Shown here piece after piece: positions 24,748 to 33,193 of a stretch of DNA of 64,000 nucleotides (positions are counted from its first letter, which is position 1; every line of letters begins with the position of its first letter). The notes below the pieces were generated by a model. It ran no database searches. It was not told the origin of the DNA and saw nothing but the letters and a program-made list of their open reading frames with translations. This DNA comes from Blastococcus sp. TF02-8. Lineage in GTDB: Bacteria > Actinomycetota > Actinomycetes > Mycobacteriales > Geodermatophilaceae. The position numbers and the translations under genes are program-made. The stretch spans positions 124,001 to 188,000 of the forward strand of contig NZ_QOHK01000005.1 of the NCBI RefSeq assembly GCF_003319175.1, in the 5' to 3' direction.

Positions 24748-24836
24748 CGGCGTCCCCTCCGCGTGCCAGCGCGATCTCGGCCGCGACGTGCCCGAGACCG
24801 AGCCGCGGAGGCACCGGTCGAGCGCGGCCGGGTCCC

Positions 24837-25193
24837 TCAGGGCACCGGGACCGGCGAGCCGACGAGCCGGCCCATCCCGACCAGGGTCAGCATGCGGACG
24901 AGCACCGGCCGCGGGTGCAGCAGGTGGAGCTCCCGTCCGCTGCGCTCGGCCAGGCGTGCCGCTCGGATCAGTGCCCGCTGGCCTTCGACGTCGCAGAAGG
25001 TGAGCCCGGCGACGTCGACGGTCCACACCTGCGCCCCGGATGCCGTCAGCGCCGCACACGCTTCGAGCACCCGGTGGGCGACCGTCCGGTCGAGCTCCCC
25101 GGCCAGGGAGACCCGCCCGGTCAGGAGGTCGGTCGACAGCTGCAGCGGCTCGCAGAAGGCCGCCATCGGCGTCGAAGAGCTGAGGATCGTCAT
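24837..25193 (-). CDS. STAS-domain protein (anti-sigma antagonist type)
   Basis: A 118-residue single STAS domain. The strand-helix pattern VDVAGLTFCDVEGQRALIRAA places the usual phosphorylated Ser position at about residue 71, where the text reads CDVEGQ instead of (D)SSG; the phosphorylatable serine is therefore not obvious. In SpoIIAA/RsbV-like proteins it would bind an anti-sigma kinase. It is isolated, convergent with the preceding operon. A GGGG site precedes the ATG. The 286-nt stretch up to the tRNA holds no gene that I can support. Confidence 0.78.
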   Translation of the reverse strand: MTILSSSTPMAAFCEPLQLSTDLLTGRVSLAGELDRTVAHRVLEACAALTASGAQVWTVDVAGLTFCDVEGQRALIRAARLAERSGRELHLLHPRPVLVRMLTLVGMGRLVGSPVPVP

Positions 25194-25479
25194 GGCGTTA
25201 CCCCTACGGGACACCAGGCCGACGGGCTGACGGCGTCCCACGGACGTACGCGTCAGGCCGGATCTTCGACCCGAGTCGACGGTACCCGCTGGCTCGGCAG
25301 GACGCGAGACCATGTCGACATCACCGCCACGGAACCGGAGGTCCAGGCGCGGTGCACGACCTGCCGACCGGATGGGCACCCTGCTGCTGACCGGCGAAGG
25401 GTGGGCAGACTGCAACCACAACTGCCACCAGAGACGACTCAGGCCGCTCCCCGGAAGAGGAACGGCCTGGTCATCGGGG

Positions 25480-25552
25480 TGGAGCTGAGGGGACTCGAAC
25501 CCCTGACCCCCACACTGCCAGTGTGGTGCGCTACCAGCTGCGCCACAGCCCC
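25480..25552 (-). tRNA. tRNA-Ala (GGC)
   Basis: Read leftwards: acceptor GGGGCTG pairs with CAGCTCC, D-arm GCGCAGCTGGTAGCGC, anticodon stem CCACA/TGTGG with loop CTGGCAG giving anticodon GGC (codon GCC), and T-arm GGGGTTCGAGTCCCC. 73 nt; the CCA end is not encoded. A hairpin with arms at 25440-25446 and 25463-25469 follows downstream. Confidence 0.95.
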
Positions 25553-25596
25553 GAACCGACCCGGTCTGGTGTGTCCGAGCCGGGAACGACTGTACA

Positions 25597-25638
25597 GGAG
25601 CCGATGACCACCCCCGCGCAGGGGTGGTCATCGGCTCC
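25597..25638 (-). terminator. Strong hairpin terminator of the VOC gene
   Basis: Perfect 18-bp arms (25597-25614, 25621-25638) with a 6-nt loop, 18 nt beyond the leftward VOC gene and upstream of the tRNA. Confidence 0.8.
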
Positions 25639-25655
25639 GGTCGTGGCGTCGTCGC

Positions 25656-26069
25656 TCAGGGCTGCTTCATCTGCGCGATCCGGATGTGGTTGCCGAAGGG
25701 GTCGCGGAGGCCGAAGTCGATGCCGTAGGGCTGGTCGACCGGTTCCTCGGTGATCTCCACGCCCTTGGCCTTGAGCTCGGCGTGCGTCCGGTAGGCGTCG
25801 TCGCAGGCGAAGAACAGGTGACCGCCGGCGACGCCCTTGCTGATCGCCTCGCGCACCTGGGCCGCGGTCTCCTCGCTCATCGACGGCGGTCCGGGCTTCT
25901 CGAGGAGGACGGCGCGGTCCGGCTGCCCAGGCAGGTGCACGGTGAGCCAGCGCATGGGGCCGAAGTTCATGTCGGACTGGACCTCGAAGCCGAGCTTGCC
26001 GACGTAGAAGTCGAGCGCGGCGTCCTGGTCGGGGACGTAGATCTGGGTGATGGTGATCGCGGTGAGCAT
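25656..26069 (-). CDS. VOC/glyoxalase-like protein
   Basis: A 137-residue vicinal-oxygen-chelate protein. Two beta-alpha-beta-beta-beta halves are visible: TQIYVPDQDAALDFYVGKLGF at the start and GGHLFFACDD ... DPFGNHIRIAQ at the end. Members include glyoxalases, dioxygenases and resistance proteins; the substrate cannot be read. It is downstream of the AraC gene (20 nt), a common pair where AraC controls the VOC gene. Confidence 0.85.
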   Translation of the reverse strand: MLTAITITQIYVPDQDAALDFYVGKLGFEVQSDMNFGPMRWLTVHLPGQPDRAVLLEKPGPPSMSEETAAQVREAISKGVAGGHLFFACDDAYRTHAELKAKGVEITEEPVDQPYGIDFGLRDPFGNHIRIAQMKQP

Positions 26070-26089
26070 GGCGGCGACGCTAGGGAACC

Positions 26090-26500
26090 TCAGCCCTCGG
26101 GTGCTTCTCCGAAACTGCTCGGCCGCGCCCAGGCCATCGCGAAGCAGGTCGGCACTGCCGGCAGCGGCCCCCGTCGGCGGTACTGCGAGGGCGGCTCGCC
26201 GACGACGTCCCGGAACACCCGGCTGAAGGTGCCCAGGCTGGAGAAGCCGACGTCCATGCAGATGTCGGTGACGCTGCGGTCGCTGGACCGCAGCAGGAAC
26301 ATCGCCCGCTCGACGCGGCGCCGCTGGAGGTAGCGGTGCGGCGTCTCGCCGAACGTGGCCCGGAAGGTGCGGATGAAGTGCGCCTGCGAGACGTGCGCGA
26401 TCCGGGCGAGGGCGGCGACGTCGAGGGGCTCGGCATACCTGCTGTCCATCGCGTCGCGGGCCCGCAGCATCCGCCGGTTGGAGTCCTCGACCGCCCGCAC
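26090..26500 (-). CDS. AraC-family regulator (SoxS-size)
   Basis: A 136-residue regulator consisting almost only of the AraC DNA-binding domain: LDVAALARIAHVSQAHFIRTFRATFG (first HTH) and SVTDICMDVGFSSLGTFSRVFR (second HTH). There is no separate ligand domain, as in SoxS/MarA. GTG 26500 has no clear ribosome-binding site, so the start may be leaderless or different. It is followed by the VOC gene with 20 nt between. Confidence 0.85.
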   Translation of the reverse strand: MRAVEDSNRRMLRARDAMDSRYAEPLDVAALARIAHVSQAHFIRTFRATFGETPHRYLQRRRVERAMFLLRSSDRSVTDICMDVGFSSLGTFSRVFRDVVGEPPSQYRRRGPLPAVPTCFAMAWARPSSFGEAPEG

Positions 26501-26531
26501 GCGCAGATCAGATCACGCCGGGACGGTCGGG

Positions 26532-27308
26532 TCAGCCGACCTTCACACCCCGGGCGGCCAGCCACGGGACCGGGTCGATCTTCTTGCCGTTCAGCCCGCC
26601 CTGGTGCACCTCGAAGTGCAGGTGCGGCCCGGTCGACTGGCCCCGCTGGCCCAGCAGCGCGATGGTCTCGCCGGCCCTCACGTACTGCCCCGGCTCCACC
26701 AGGATCTTGTCCATGTGGCCGTAGACGGTCACGTCGCCGTTGTCGTGGAGGATGTAGACCGCCAGGCCGAAGCCACTGGCAGCGCCGGCCCGCAGCACCA
26801 CGCCGTCGACCGCGGCGTACTCCGGCGTCCGCATCGGCGCGGCCAGGTCGATCCCGTAGTGGAAGGTGCCCCACCGGCCGCCGAACCCGCTGGTGAACCG
26901 CGCCCCGGCGACCGGGAGCACCGCCTTCGGCCGTGCGGCCTCCGCCGCCGCGGCCTCCCGCTCCTCGCGAGCCGCCCGCGAGGCCGCGACCTCCTCCAGC
27001 CGGGCCTGCGCCTCGGCGACGGTGATGGACGCCTGCGGCAGCATCTCGACGTCCTCGTCGGCGGCCAGCAGCGCGTCCTGCGCGTCCGCGACGGACGAGG
27101 CATCGGCCGCGGCGACGGGCGCGCCCTGCAGGCCGAGCACGGAGGCGGCGACACCGCCGGCGAGCAGCGCACCGAGGAGGAGCCCCGGACGGCGCCGGGT
27201 GTGCGGTGCGGCGGCGCGGCGCCCGTGCCGTGCGGAGCGGGGAGCGACGGCCTCGAGCAGCTCCTTGCGGGCTGCGGACCGGGCCTGCGTGCCGAGCTTC
27301 GCGTCCAT
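26532..27308 (-). CDS. M23-family cell-wall peptidase
   Basis: A 258-residue exported protein. A basic N-terminus of about 42 residues, a membrane segment (about 43-66) and a helical stretch (about 70-125, Ala/Glu/Arg) precede the LytM domain (about 135-245). Zinc ligands are in FHYGIDLA (His, Asp) and HLHFEV (His), with a further His in YGHMD. It should cut peptidoglycan cross-links or act in daughter-cell separation. ATG 27308 gives the best charge-hydrophobic order, but GTG/ATG starts up to 27440 are open in frame. Confidence 0.85.
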   Translation of the reverse strand: MDAKLGTQARSAARKELLEAVAPRSARHGRRAAAPHTRRRPGLLLGALLAGGVAASVLGLQGAPVAAADASSVADAQDALLAADEDVEMLPQASITVAEAQARLEEVAASRAAREEREAAAAEAARPKAVLPVAGARFTSGFGGRWGTFHYGIDLAAPMRTPEYAAVDGVVLRAGAASGFGLAVYILHDNGDVTVYGHMDKILVEPGQYVRAGETIALLGQRGQSTGPHLHFEVHQGGLNGKKIDPVPWLAARGVKVG

Positions 27309-27716
27309 GCACCATCCGTCTCGCGTGTTCCGCGGCCCCCGTCGGACCGCGCACATCGAAACATTCCGTGACCCGTTCGTGACCACCTGTACGGCGCGTC
27401 GCTCACGACACGCCGTTGTGAGCCGCACCACAGGTCCCACGCATCACACCGTCCGGTTGCCCGAGCGGGTCGGGACCACCGTCGCGGGGCTTTATGATCA
27501 TGAACACGGCGCCACTGGTTTGCCGTCGGCGCGGCTCGGGCACTCCGGTCCTCCGGCGTGAAACATCCCGCGCCGCCCCGGCGCCTCACGTCTCGGTAAC
27601 GCGGCGCCGAACCTTGTTGCGCGGCGCCCAGCACACCCGTGTACTTCTGGTCAGCCCGTACCCGGAACGGGAACGGCCCGGATCAGTCGTGCCCAGGACA
27701 GAGAAGGAGGGATGCG
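27309..27716. other. Gene-free divergent control region, possible structured leader
   Basis: A 408-nt gap between the leftward M23 gene and the rightward polyol operon. It contains exact direct repeats CGCGGCGCC at 27600-27608 and 27620-27628 (period 20), and several G+C-rich self-complementary stretches around 27510-27630. I looked for the conserved blocks of the c-di-AMP (ydaO) riboswitch, common before actinobacterial wall hydrolases, and did not find them. No coding gene is supported. Confidence 0.5.
27600..27628. repeat. Direct repeat of CGCGGCGCC, period 20 bp
   Basis: Two exact copies two helical turns apart, about 90 nt upstream of the start at 27717; each contains the self-complementary GGCGCC. 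Could be an operator. Confidence 0.5.
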
Positions 27717-29321
27717 ATGACCCAGGCCGAGATCCTGCCCCTCCCGGCTCCTCGCGGTACGGCCGCACCCGTTCTTCCGTCCGGTCCGATCCCCCCCGCG
27801 ACCGGCGCGGCACCGAACGTCGTCGCCGCGGCAGAGATCCTGCCGCTGACCGACGCGACGCTCGGCCATCACCAAGCGCAGCTCGAGGTCCCGACGTACG
27901 ACCGTTCGGCCCTCACCCCGGCGGTCGTCCACTTCAGCGTCGGCGGCTTCCACCGCGCCCACCAGCTCCTCTACTTCGACGAGCTCGCCGAGCGCCGGAT
28001 CAGCACCGACTGGGGCGTCGTCGGAGTCGGCCTGCGCAGCCGCACCATGAAGGACGCCCTGGCCCCGCAGGACCACCTGTACACCGTCGTCGAGCGCAGC
28101 CCCGACGGCGAGCGCGCGCGCGTCGTCGGCGTCATGGTCGGCTACCACTTCGCTCCGGAGAACCCGACGGCGGTCCTCGACCTCCTCGCCGACCGGCGCA
28201 CCCGCATGGTCTCGTTGACCATCACCGACAGCGGCTACCGGCTGGACCCGCACACCGGGCTGTTCGATCCCGACGACCCCGACATCCGCTGGGACGTCGC
28301 CCACCCGACCGTCCCGCGCACGGTGTTCGGGTTCATCGTCGAGGCACTGGACCGGCGCCGGCGCAGCGGCCTCCCGCCGTTCTCCGTCGTCAGCTGCGAC
28401 AACATGCACCGCAACGGTGACGCGGCCCGCGCCGCCGTCGTCGGCTTCGCCCGCCTCCGGGACGAGGTGCTCGCGCGCTGGATCGCCGACCGCGTCGCCT
28501 TCCCCAGCAGCATGGTCGACCGCATCACGCCGCACACCACCCCCGAGGAGCGGGAAGTGGTCGCGCGGCGCTACGGCGTCGACGACCGCTGGCCGGTCAT
28601 CACCGAGCCGTTCTCCCAGTGGGTCATCGAGGACGAGTTCTCCGACGGGCGCCCCCCGCTGGACGAGGTCGGCGTCCGGTTCGTGCCCGATGTCGGCCGC
28701 TACGAGCTCATGAAGACCCGGCTGCTCAACGCCAGCCACTGCGCCCTGGGCTACCTGGGCTCGCTGGCCGGGCACGCCTCCCTGGACCAGGTCATGGAGG
28801 ACCCCGTCTTCGCCGCCTACGTCACGCGGCTGATGGACGTCGAGGTGACGCCGTTGCTGCCCCCGCCGGAGGGCATCGACCTCGCCGACTACAAGCGGTC
28901 GCTGCTCCAGCGGTTCGCCAACCCGGCCATCGCCGACGGCCTGCCGCGGTTGTGCCGGCGCGGGTCGACCAAGATGCCGCACCACCTCCTCCCCTCGCTG
29001 CGCCAGGCGCTGCGGGAGGACCGGCCGCACGCGCTCCTCACGCTCGCCCTCGCCGGCTGGCTGCGGTACCTGCGGGGCACCGACGACTCCGGCCGTCCGC
29101 TCCCGCTGGAGGACGCGCTCGGCGACCGGCTGCGGGCGCTGGCCCGGGAGGGCGGCAGCGACCCCCGGCCGCTGCTCGCCGAGACCTGCGTCTTCGGCGA
29201 CCTGGGCAGCGTCCCGGGCTTCTCCGAGGAACTCGAGGAGGCCCTCGTCGCCCTCGACCGCGACGGCAGCCGTGCCACGGTCGCCGCCCGCTCCCTCCTG
29301 CCGACAGCCCTCCCCCGGTGA
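27717..29321 (+). CDS. Mannitol/polyol dehydrogenase family protein
   Basis: A 534-residue long-chain polyol dehydrogenase. An unusual Pro/Ala-rich N-terminal stretch (about 1-50) precedes the NAD domain (VVHFSVGGFHRAHQ at about 70-83). The catalytic-domain signature YELMKTRLLNASHCALGYLG contains the active-site Lys. These enzymes interconvert ketoses and hexitols/pentitols. GGAGG at 27706-27710 is 6 nt before the ATG. It heads an operon with a phosphatase, a CDP-glycerol-type polymerase and a nucleotidyltransferase, which suggests that it makes the polyol of a wall polymer rather than feeding catabolism. Confidence 0.87.
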   Translation: MTQAEILPLPAPRGTAAPVLPSGPIPPATGAAPNVVAAAEILPLTDATLGHHQAQLEVPTYDRSALTPAVVHFSVGGFHRAHQLLYFDELAERRISTDWGVVGVGLRSRTMKDALAPQDHLYTVVERSPDGERARVVGVMVGYHFAPENPTAVLDLLADRRTRMVSLTITDSGYRLDPHTGLFDPDDPDIRWDVAHPTVPRTVFGFIVEALDRRRRSGLPPFSVVSCDNMHRNGDAARAAVVGFARLRDEVLARWIADRVAFPSSMVDRITPHTTPEEREVVARRYGVDDRWPVITEPFSQWVIEDEFSDGRPPLDEVGVRFVPDVGRYELMKTRLLNASHCALGYLGSLAGHASLDQVMEDPVFAAYVTRLMDVEVTPLLPPPEGIDLADYKRSLLQRFANPAIADGLPRLCRRGSTKMPHHLLPSLRQALREDRPHALLTLALAGWLRYLRGTDDSGRPLPLEDALGDRLRALAREGGSDPRPLLAETCVFGDLGSVPGFSEELEEALVALDRDGSRATVAARSLLPTALPR

Positions 29322-29365
29322 ACGCCACTCCACCAGCCCGCCCCCGACCCAAGGGAGACCACCCG

Positions 29366-30148
29366 GTGCCGACCGTTCCGCCGACGCTCCTCGAGCGGGT
29401 CCAGTACCTGCTCTGCGACGCCGACGGCAACCTCTTCCCCTCCGAGGAGCCGGCGTTCGAGGCCTCCGCCGAGGTCACCAACTCCTTCCTCGCCTCCGTC
29501 GGCATCGACCGCCGGTACACCGCGGACGAGCTGCGCGCCGCCGCGACCGGCATGAACTTCCGGACGACGGCGCTCACCCTGGCCGCCGAGGCCGGCGTCA
29601 CCGACGTCGACATCGAGCCCTGGGTCGCCGAGGAACGCCGCGCCGTGACCGCCCACCTCGGAGCCACGCTGCGGCCGCACGAGCCGACCCGCGCGGCGCT
29701 CACCGCACTCGCCGCCCGCCTCGAGCTGGCCGTCGTCAGCTCCAGCGCGCTGTCCCGGCTGGCCGCCTGCTTCACCGCGACCGGCCTGGACGAGCTGCTC
29801 CCGCCGGCCCGGCGGTACAGCGCGGAGGACTCCCTGCCCACGCCCACCAGCAAGCCCGACCCGGCGGTCTACCGGCACGCCTGCGCCGACCTGGGCATCG
29901 CCCCGGAGCAGGGCCTGGCCGTCGAGGACGCCGTCGCCGGTGTGCGCTCCGCCGTCGGGGCCGGCTGCCCGGTCGTCGGCAACCTGCTGTTCGTCCTGCC
30001 CGAGGAGCGCGCCGCACGGCGCGAGGCACTGCTGGCCGCGGGCGCGCTCACCGTCGTCGAGTCGTGGCAGGAGCTGGCCGACCTCGTGCTGCCGGTGCTC
30101 GCCGGTCGCCCCGCCGCCGGCGAGGCGCTGAGCGGGGCGGCCCGGTGA
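29366..30148 (+). CDS. HAD-family phosphatase
   Basis: A 260-residue HAD hydrolase: motif I LLCDADGNLFPSE (nucleophile Asp), motif II VVSSSALS, motif III Lys in KPDPAVY, and motif IV VEDAVAGV. The cap lies between I and II. GTG 29366 with GGGAG 8 nt upstream was chosen over a GTG overlapping the previous stop. It may dephosphorylate a sugar- or polyol-phosphate in the pathway of this operon. It overlaps the next gene by 4 nt. Confidence 0.83.
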   Translation: MPTVPPTLLERVQYLLCDADGNLFPSEEPAFEASAEVTNSFLASVGIDRRYTADELRAAATGMNFRTTALTLAAEAGVTDVDIEPWVAEERRAVTAHLGATLRPHEPTRAALTALAARLELAVVSSSALSRLAACFTATGLDELLPPARRYSAEDSLPTPTSKPDPAVYRHACADLGIAPEQGLAVEDAVAGVRSAVGAGCPVVGNLLFVLPEERAARREALLAAGALTVVESWQELADLVLPVLAGRPAAGEALSGAAR

Positions 30149-31275
30149 ACATCGTCTGGGTGGCCTTCCGCGGCCACTTCTCCGACAGCCCGCGCGCGCT
30201 GTACGAGGCCCTCCTCGACCGCGGCACCGACGCCGGTCACACGTGGCTGGCCGCTCCCCACACGCAGGCCACCTTCCCCGCCGACGTCGACACCGTCCCC
30301 TTCGGCTCCCCCGAGTGCATCGCCGCGCTCGAGGCCGCGGACCTGGTCGTCTCCAACGACCACATCCCGCTGGACTGGGAGAAGAAGCCCGGCGCGACCT
30401 ACCTGCAGACCTGGCACGGCACGATGCTCAAGCGCATCCACAACGACGTCCTGTGGGCGCCCGAGGGCCGGCTGGCCTACCTCGACCAGGACATCGCGCG
30501 CTGGGACCTGCTGCTCTCGCCCAACGCGGTCACCACCGAGCGGCTGCGCAAGTCCTTCGGGTTCACCGGTCCGATCCACGAGACCGGCCTCCCCCGCAAC
30601 GACCTGCTGAGCAGCCCCCGGCGGGACGAGGTGCGCGCGCAGGTGCGGGCCGACCTCGGGATCGAGCCCGGCCAGACCGCGGTGCTCTACACGCCGACCT
30701 GGCGCGACAAGCTGGTCTTCGAGAAGGGCGACTCCCAGGACTTCGAGTTCGCCATCGACCTCGAGGACTTCTCCGCCCGGCTCGGGAACGACCACGTGCT
30801 GCTGCTGCGACTGCACAACATGGTCATGGACCGGCTCGAGATCGCCGACGGCTCCGCGGTGCGCGACGTCTGTGGCCACCCCGACATCGCCGACCTGTAC
30901 CTCGCAGCCGACCTCATGGTCACCGACTACTCCTCGACGATGTTCGACTTCGCGATCACCGGCCGGCCGCTGCTCTTCTACACGTACGACCTGGACAGCT
31001 ACCGCGACGAGCAGCGCGGCTTCTACTTCGACCTGGAGGACGTCGCCCCCGGCCCGCTGGTGCGCACCAGCGACGAGCTGGTCGGCGCGATCGCCGACGT
31101 CGAGAAGGTCGCGAAGGAGTACGCGGAGCGCTACGCCCGCTTCCAGGAGATGTTCTGCCACCTCGAGGACGGCTCGGCCACCGAGCGCGTCCTCGACCTG
31201 ATCCTCCCGCGCGCAGCCGCGTCCGGGCAGTCCACCAGCATTTCCGAGGGAGATGATGTCCGTGCGGACCGGTGA
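30145..31275 (+). CDS. CDP-glycerol glycerophosphotransferase family protein (TagB/TagF-like)
   Basis: A 376-residue enzyme. Typical blocks are YLQTWHGTMLKRI (about 90-102), LYTPTWRD, and LMVTDYSSTMFDFAITGRPLLF (first 20 residues of it form the diagnostic block near 255). The family moves polyol-phosphate from a CDP-polyol to a growing teichoic acid chain at the membrane. It is shorter than TagF and lacks an N-terminal extension, so it is closer to TagB or single-domain polymerases. GTG start and stop are coupled to the neighbours. Confidence 0.87.
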   Translation: MNIVWVAFRGHFSDSPRALYEALLDRGTDAGHTWLAAPHTQATFPADVDTVPFGSPECIAALEAADLVVSNDHIPLDWEKKPGATYLQTWHGTMLKRIHNDVLWAPEGRLAYLDQDIARWDLLLSPNAVTTERLRKSFGFTGPIHETGLPRNDLLSSPRRDEVRAQVRADLGIEPGQTAVLYTPTWRDKLVFEKGDSQDFEFAIDLEDFSARLGNDHVLLLRLHNMVMDRLEIADGSAVRDVCGHPDIADLYLAADLMVTDYSSTMFDFAITGRPLLFYTYDLDSYRDEQRGFYFDLEDVAPGPLVRTSDELVGAIADVEKVAKEYAERYARFQEMFCHLEDGSATERVLDLILPRAAASGQSTSISEGDDVRADR

Positions 31276-32077
31276 CCACGTCCTCAACCCCATTCGTCGG
31301 GGTGGCTACCCCACGTCGGCCCGCACGGCGAGCCGGCGATCGCAGACGGCGTCCCCGCAGGTCGTCATCCTGGCCGCCGGCATGGGCACCCGGCTGGGAC
31401 GCAAGGACCCCAAGCCCCTGACCCCGCTCAACGACGGCCGCAGCATCCTGCAGCGGCAGCTGGACGGGCTGCGCTCCGTCCTGGGCGCGGAGGTCTCCGT
31501 GACCGCCGTCGTGGGCTACCGCAGCAAGCGGATCATGAAGGCCGCCCCCGAGCTGCTCTTCACGTACAACCCGGACTTCGCCGTCACCAACACGTCGAAG
31601 AGCCTGCTGCGCGGGCTGCGTACCACCCGCGAGGGCGGCGTGCTCTGGCTCAACGGCGACGTGGTGTTCGACCCCGCGGTGCTCGAGGTCGCCCAGCCCT
31701 ACATCGCCGCCGACCAGAGCTTCGTCTGCGTCGACACCAGCACCGTCGCCGAGGAGGAGGTCAAGTACACCCTCGACGGCGACGGGTACATCCGCGAGCT
31801 CTCCAAGATCGTCCGCGGCGGCCTCGGTGAGGCCGTCGGCATCAACTACATCTCGTCGGCGGACAAGGCGGTCCTCATCGAGCACCTCGACGAGTGCTCG
31901 CACGAGGACTACTTCGAGCGCGGGATCGAGACGGCGATCGCCGAGCGCGGGCTGCGGGTGCTCCCGGTCGACATCTCCCAGTACGCGGCGGTCGAGGTCG
32001 ACTTCGACGGCGACCTGGAGCGGGCCAACTCCCTGTTCGGCAGCGACGGCCCGAACATCGTGGCCGAGCTCGCCTGA
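31253..32077 (+). CDS. Sugar/polyol-phosphate nucleotidyltransferase
   Basis: A 274-residue NTP transferase. The nucleotide motif VVILAAGMGTRLG (37-49) with DPKPLTPL is followed by LNGDVVF. The form is like LicC/IspD-type cytidylyltransferases, so CTP is the likely substrate. The start is uncertain: ATG 31253 touches GAGGGAG, ATG 31256 is close, and GTG 31262 has the best spacing (9 nt). It overlaps the previous gene by 23 nt. A CDP-polyol product would be the donor for the polymerase at 30145-31275. Confidence 0.8.
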   Translation: MMSVRTGDHVLNPIRRGGYPTSARTASRRSQTASPQVVILAAGMGTRLGRKDPKPLTPLNDGRSILQRQLDGLRSVLGAEVSVTAVVGYRSKRIMKAAPELLFTYNPDFAVTNTSKSLLRGLRTTREGGVLWLNGDVVFDPAVLEVAQPYIAADQSFVCVDTSTVAEEEVKYTLDGDGYIRELSKIVRGGLGEAVGINYISSADKAVLIEHLDECSHEDYFERGIETAIAERGLRVLPVDISQYAAVEVDFDGDLERANSLFGSDGPNIVAELA

Positions 32078-32093
32078 CCTCCGGCACGTCCGT

Positions 32094-32129
32094 CGAGGCG
32101 CGCGTCCCCACCCGGGGGCGCGCGCCTCG
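32094..32129. terminator. Bidirectional terminator between convergent operons
   Basis: Hairpin arms 32094-32104 and 32119-32129 (11 bp exact) with additional CCCC/GGGG pairs inside. Lies between stops at 32077 (+) and 32141 (-). Confidence 0.75.
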
Positions 32130-32140
32130 TGCGTTCCCGG

Positions 32141-33193
32141 TCAGGAGTGCAGCAGCGCGGGCTCGCCGGCCTCGCGGAACCGGCGGGCGGCGACGACGCC
32201 GCCGACGACCAGACCCACCCCCAGGGTCACCAGCAGGGTGACCGCGGCACGGGCGAGGAGCTGCGGTCCCGACGAGGCGACGTGCGCCGACCAGAGCACG
32301 TCGACGTCGGGCAGCCCCTGCACCAGCATCAGCCAGCCGGCGACGACGGCGAGCAGCCCGGTCATCACACCGCGGCCGCGCATCGACGCCCGCACGCCCA
32401 GGACGGCGCACAGCAGGGCGGCCGCCGCCGGCATCAGCGCGGAGACCACGGCGCCCAGATGCGACCCCGCGGTCACCGGGGGCTCCGGCGTGGCCAGCGC
32501 GTGCCAGAGCGCGGCGGCGGCGCCCAGGGCGAGGAGCAGCCCGAGCGCCCGTGGGGTGCCGGCCCACGCGCCGGCGGCGACGGCGCCCAGCAGCAGCACC
32601 GCGACCACCGGCCAGACGAGCCACGGCGACGGCGGCGGGGCCCAGGTGAGCCGGCCGGCGACCTCGGCCTCGGTGCTCCCCTGGCGCAGCGGGACGACCC
32701 ACTCCGACACCACGTGCCCGCGGGTCGGGTCCTCGGCGACCCGCGGTGGCAGCACCCCCTCGCTCATCCAGTGCGTGCGGTGGTCGTGCCAGACGTACTC
32801 GGCCCGGGTGGAGACCTGCTGCCACTCCGGCTCCGCGCCGGGGTCCGCGCTCTCGGGGACCGGCGTCCGCCCGAAGCGGTCGAGGTTGATGTAGGTCGCG
32901 GGGCTGCGGGCGTTGCGCCAGACCCCCTCCGGGCCGATGCGCAGGTACGGCTCGTCGGAGTAGCCGGGCACCAGAACCTCGGTGGCCGAGTCGTTCACCA
33001 GCTCCAGCTCGTCGCCGAACTGCAGGACCCGCACGCTCACGCCCGGGAGCTCGGGGGTGACCGAGACGACCCGGCCGTCGAAGTCGCTGCCGGCCGCCCC
33101 TCCGCCCACGTGCGCCGACGCCGGCCCGGCCACAGCCATCAGCGCCAGCACACCGGCCAGGACGACCAGCAGCCGAGCCGGCCCCCGGCTCAC
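32141..33193 (-). CDS. Exported/membrane protein of the copper operon, unknown
   Basis: A 350-residue protein. A signal peptide ends at ASAH (about 28) so that, as in YcnI and CopC of this operon, the mature chain would begin with or near His. An extracytoplasmic domain (about 30-190) with HDHRTHW is followed by five or so membrane segments (about 192-335). No named family recognised. GTG 33193 overlaps the SCO1 stop. The N-terminal His and neighbours suggest copper handling outside the membrane (inference). Confidence 0.68.
   Translation of the reverse strand: MSRGPARLLVVLAGVLALMAVAGPASAHVGGGAAGSDFDGRVVSVTPELPGVSVRVLQFGDELELVNDSATEVLVPGYSDEPYLRIGPEGVWRNARSPATYINLDRFGRTPVPESADPGAEPEWQQVSTRAEYVWHDHRTHWMSEGVLPPRVAEDPTRGHVVSEWVVPLRQGSTEAEVAGRLTWAPPPSPWLVWPVVAVLLLGAVAAGAWAGTPRALGLLLALGAAAALWHALATPEPPVTAGSHLGAVVSALMPAAAALLCAVLGVRASMRGRGVMTGLLAVVAGWLMLVQGLPDVDVLWSAHVASSGPQLLARAAVTLLVTLGVGLVVGGVVAARRFREAGEPALLHS

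Noticed and set aside
27309-27716. c-di-AMP (ydaO) riboswitch upstream of the M23 peptidase
   Set aside because: The conserved blocks of that riboswitch were not found on the leftward strand; only general G+C-rich self-complementarity is present.
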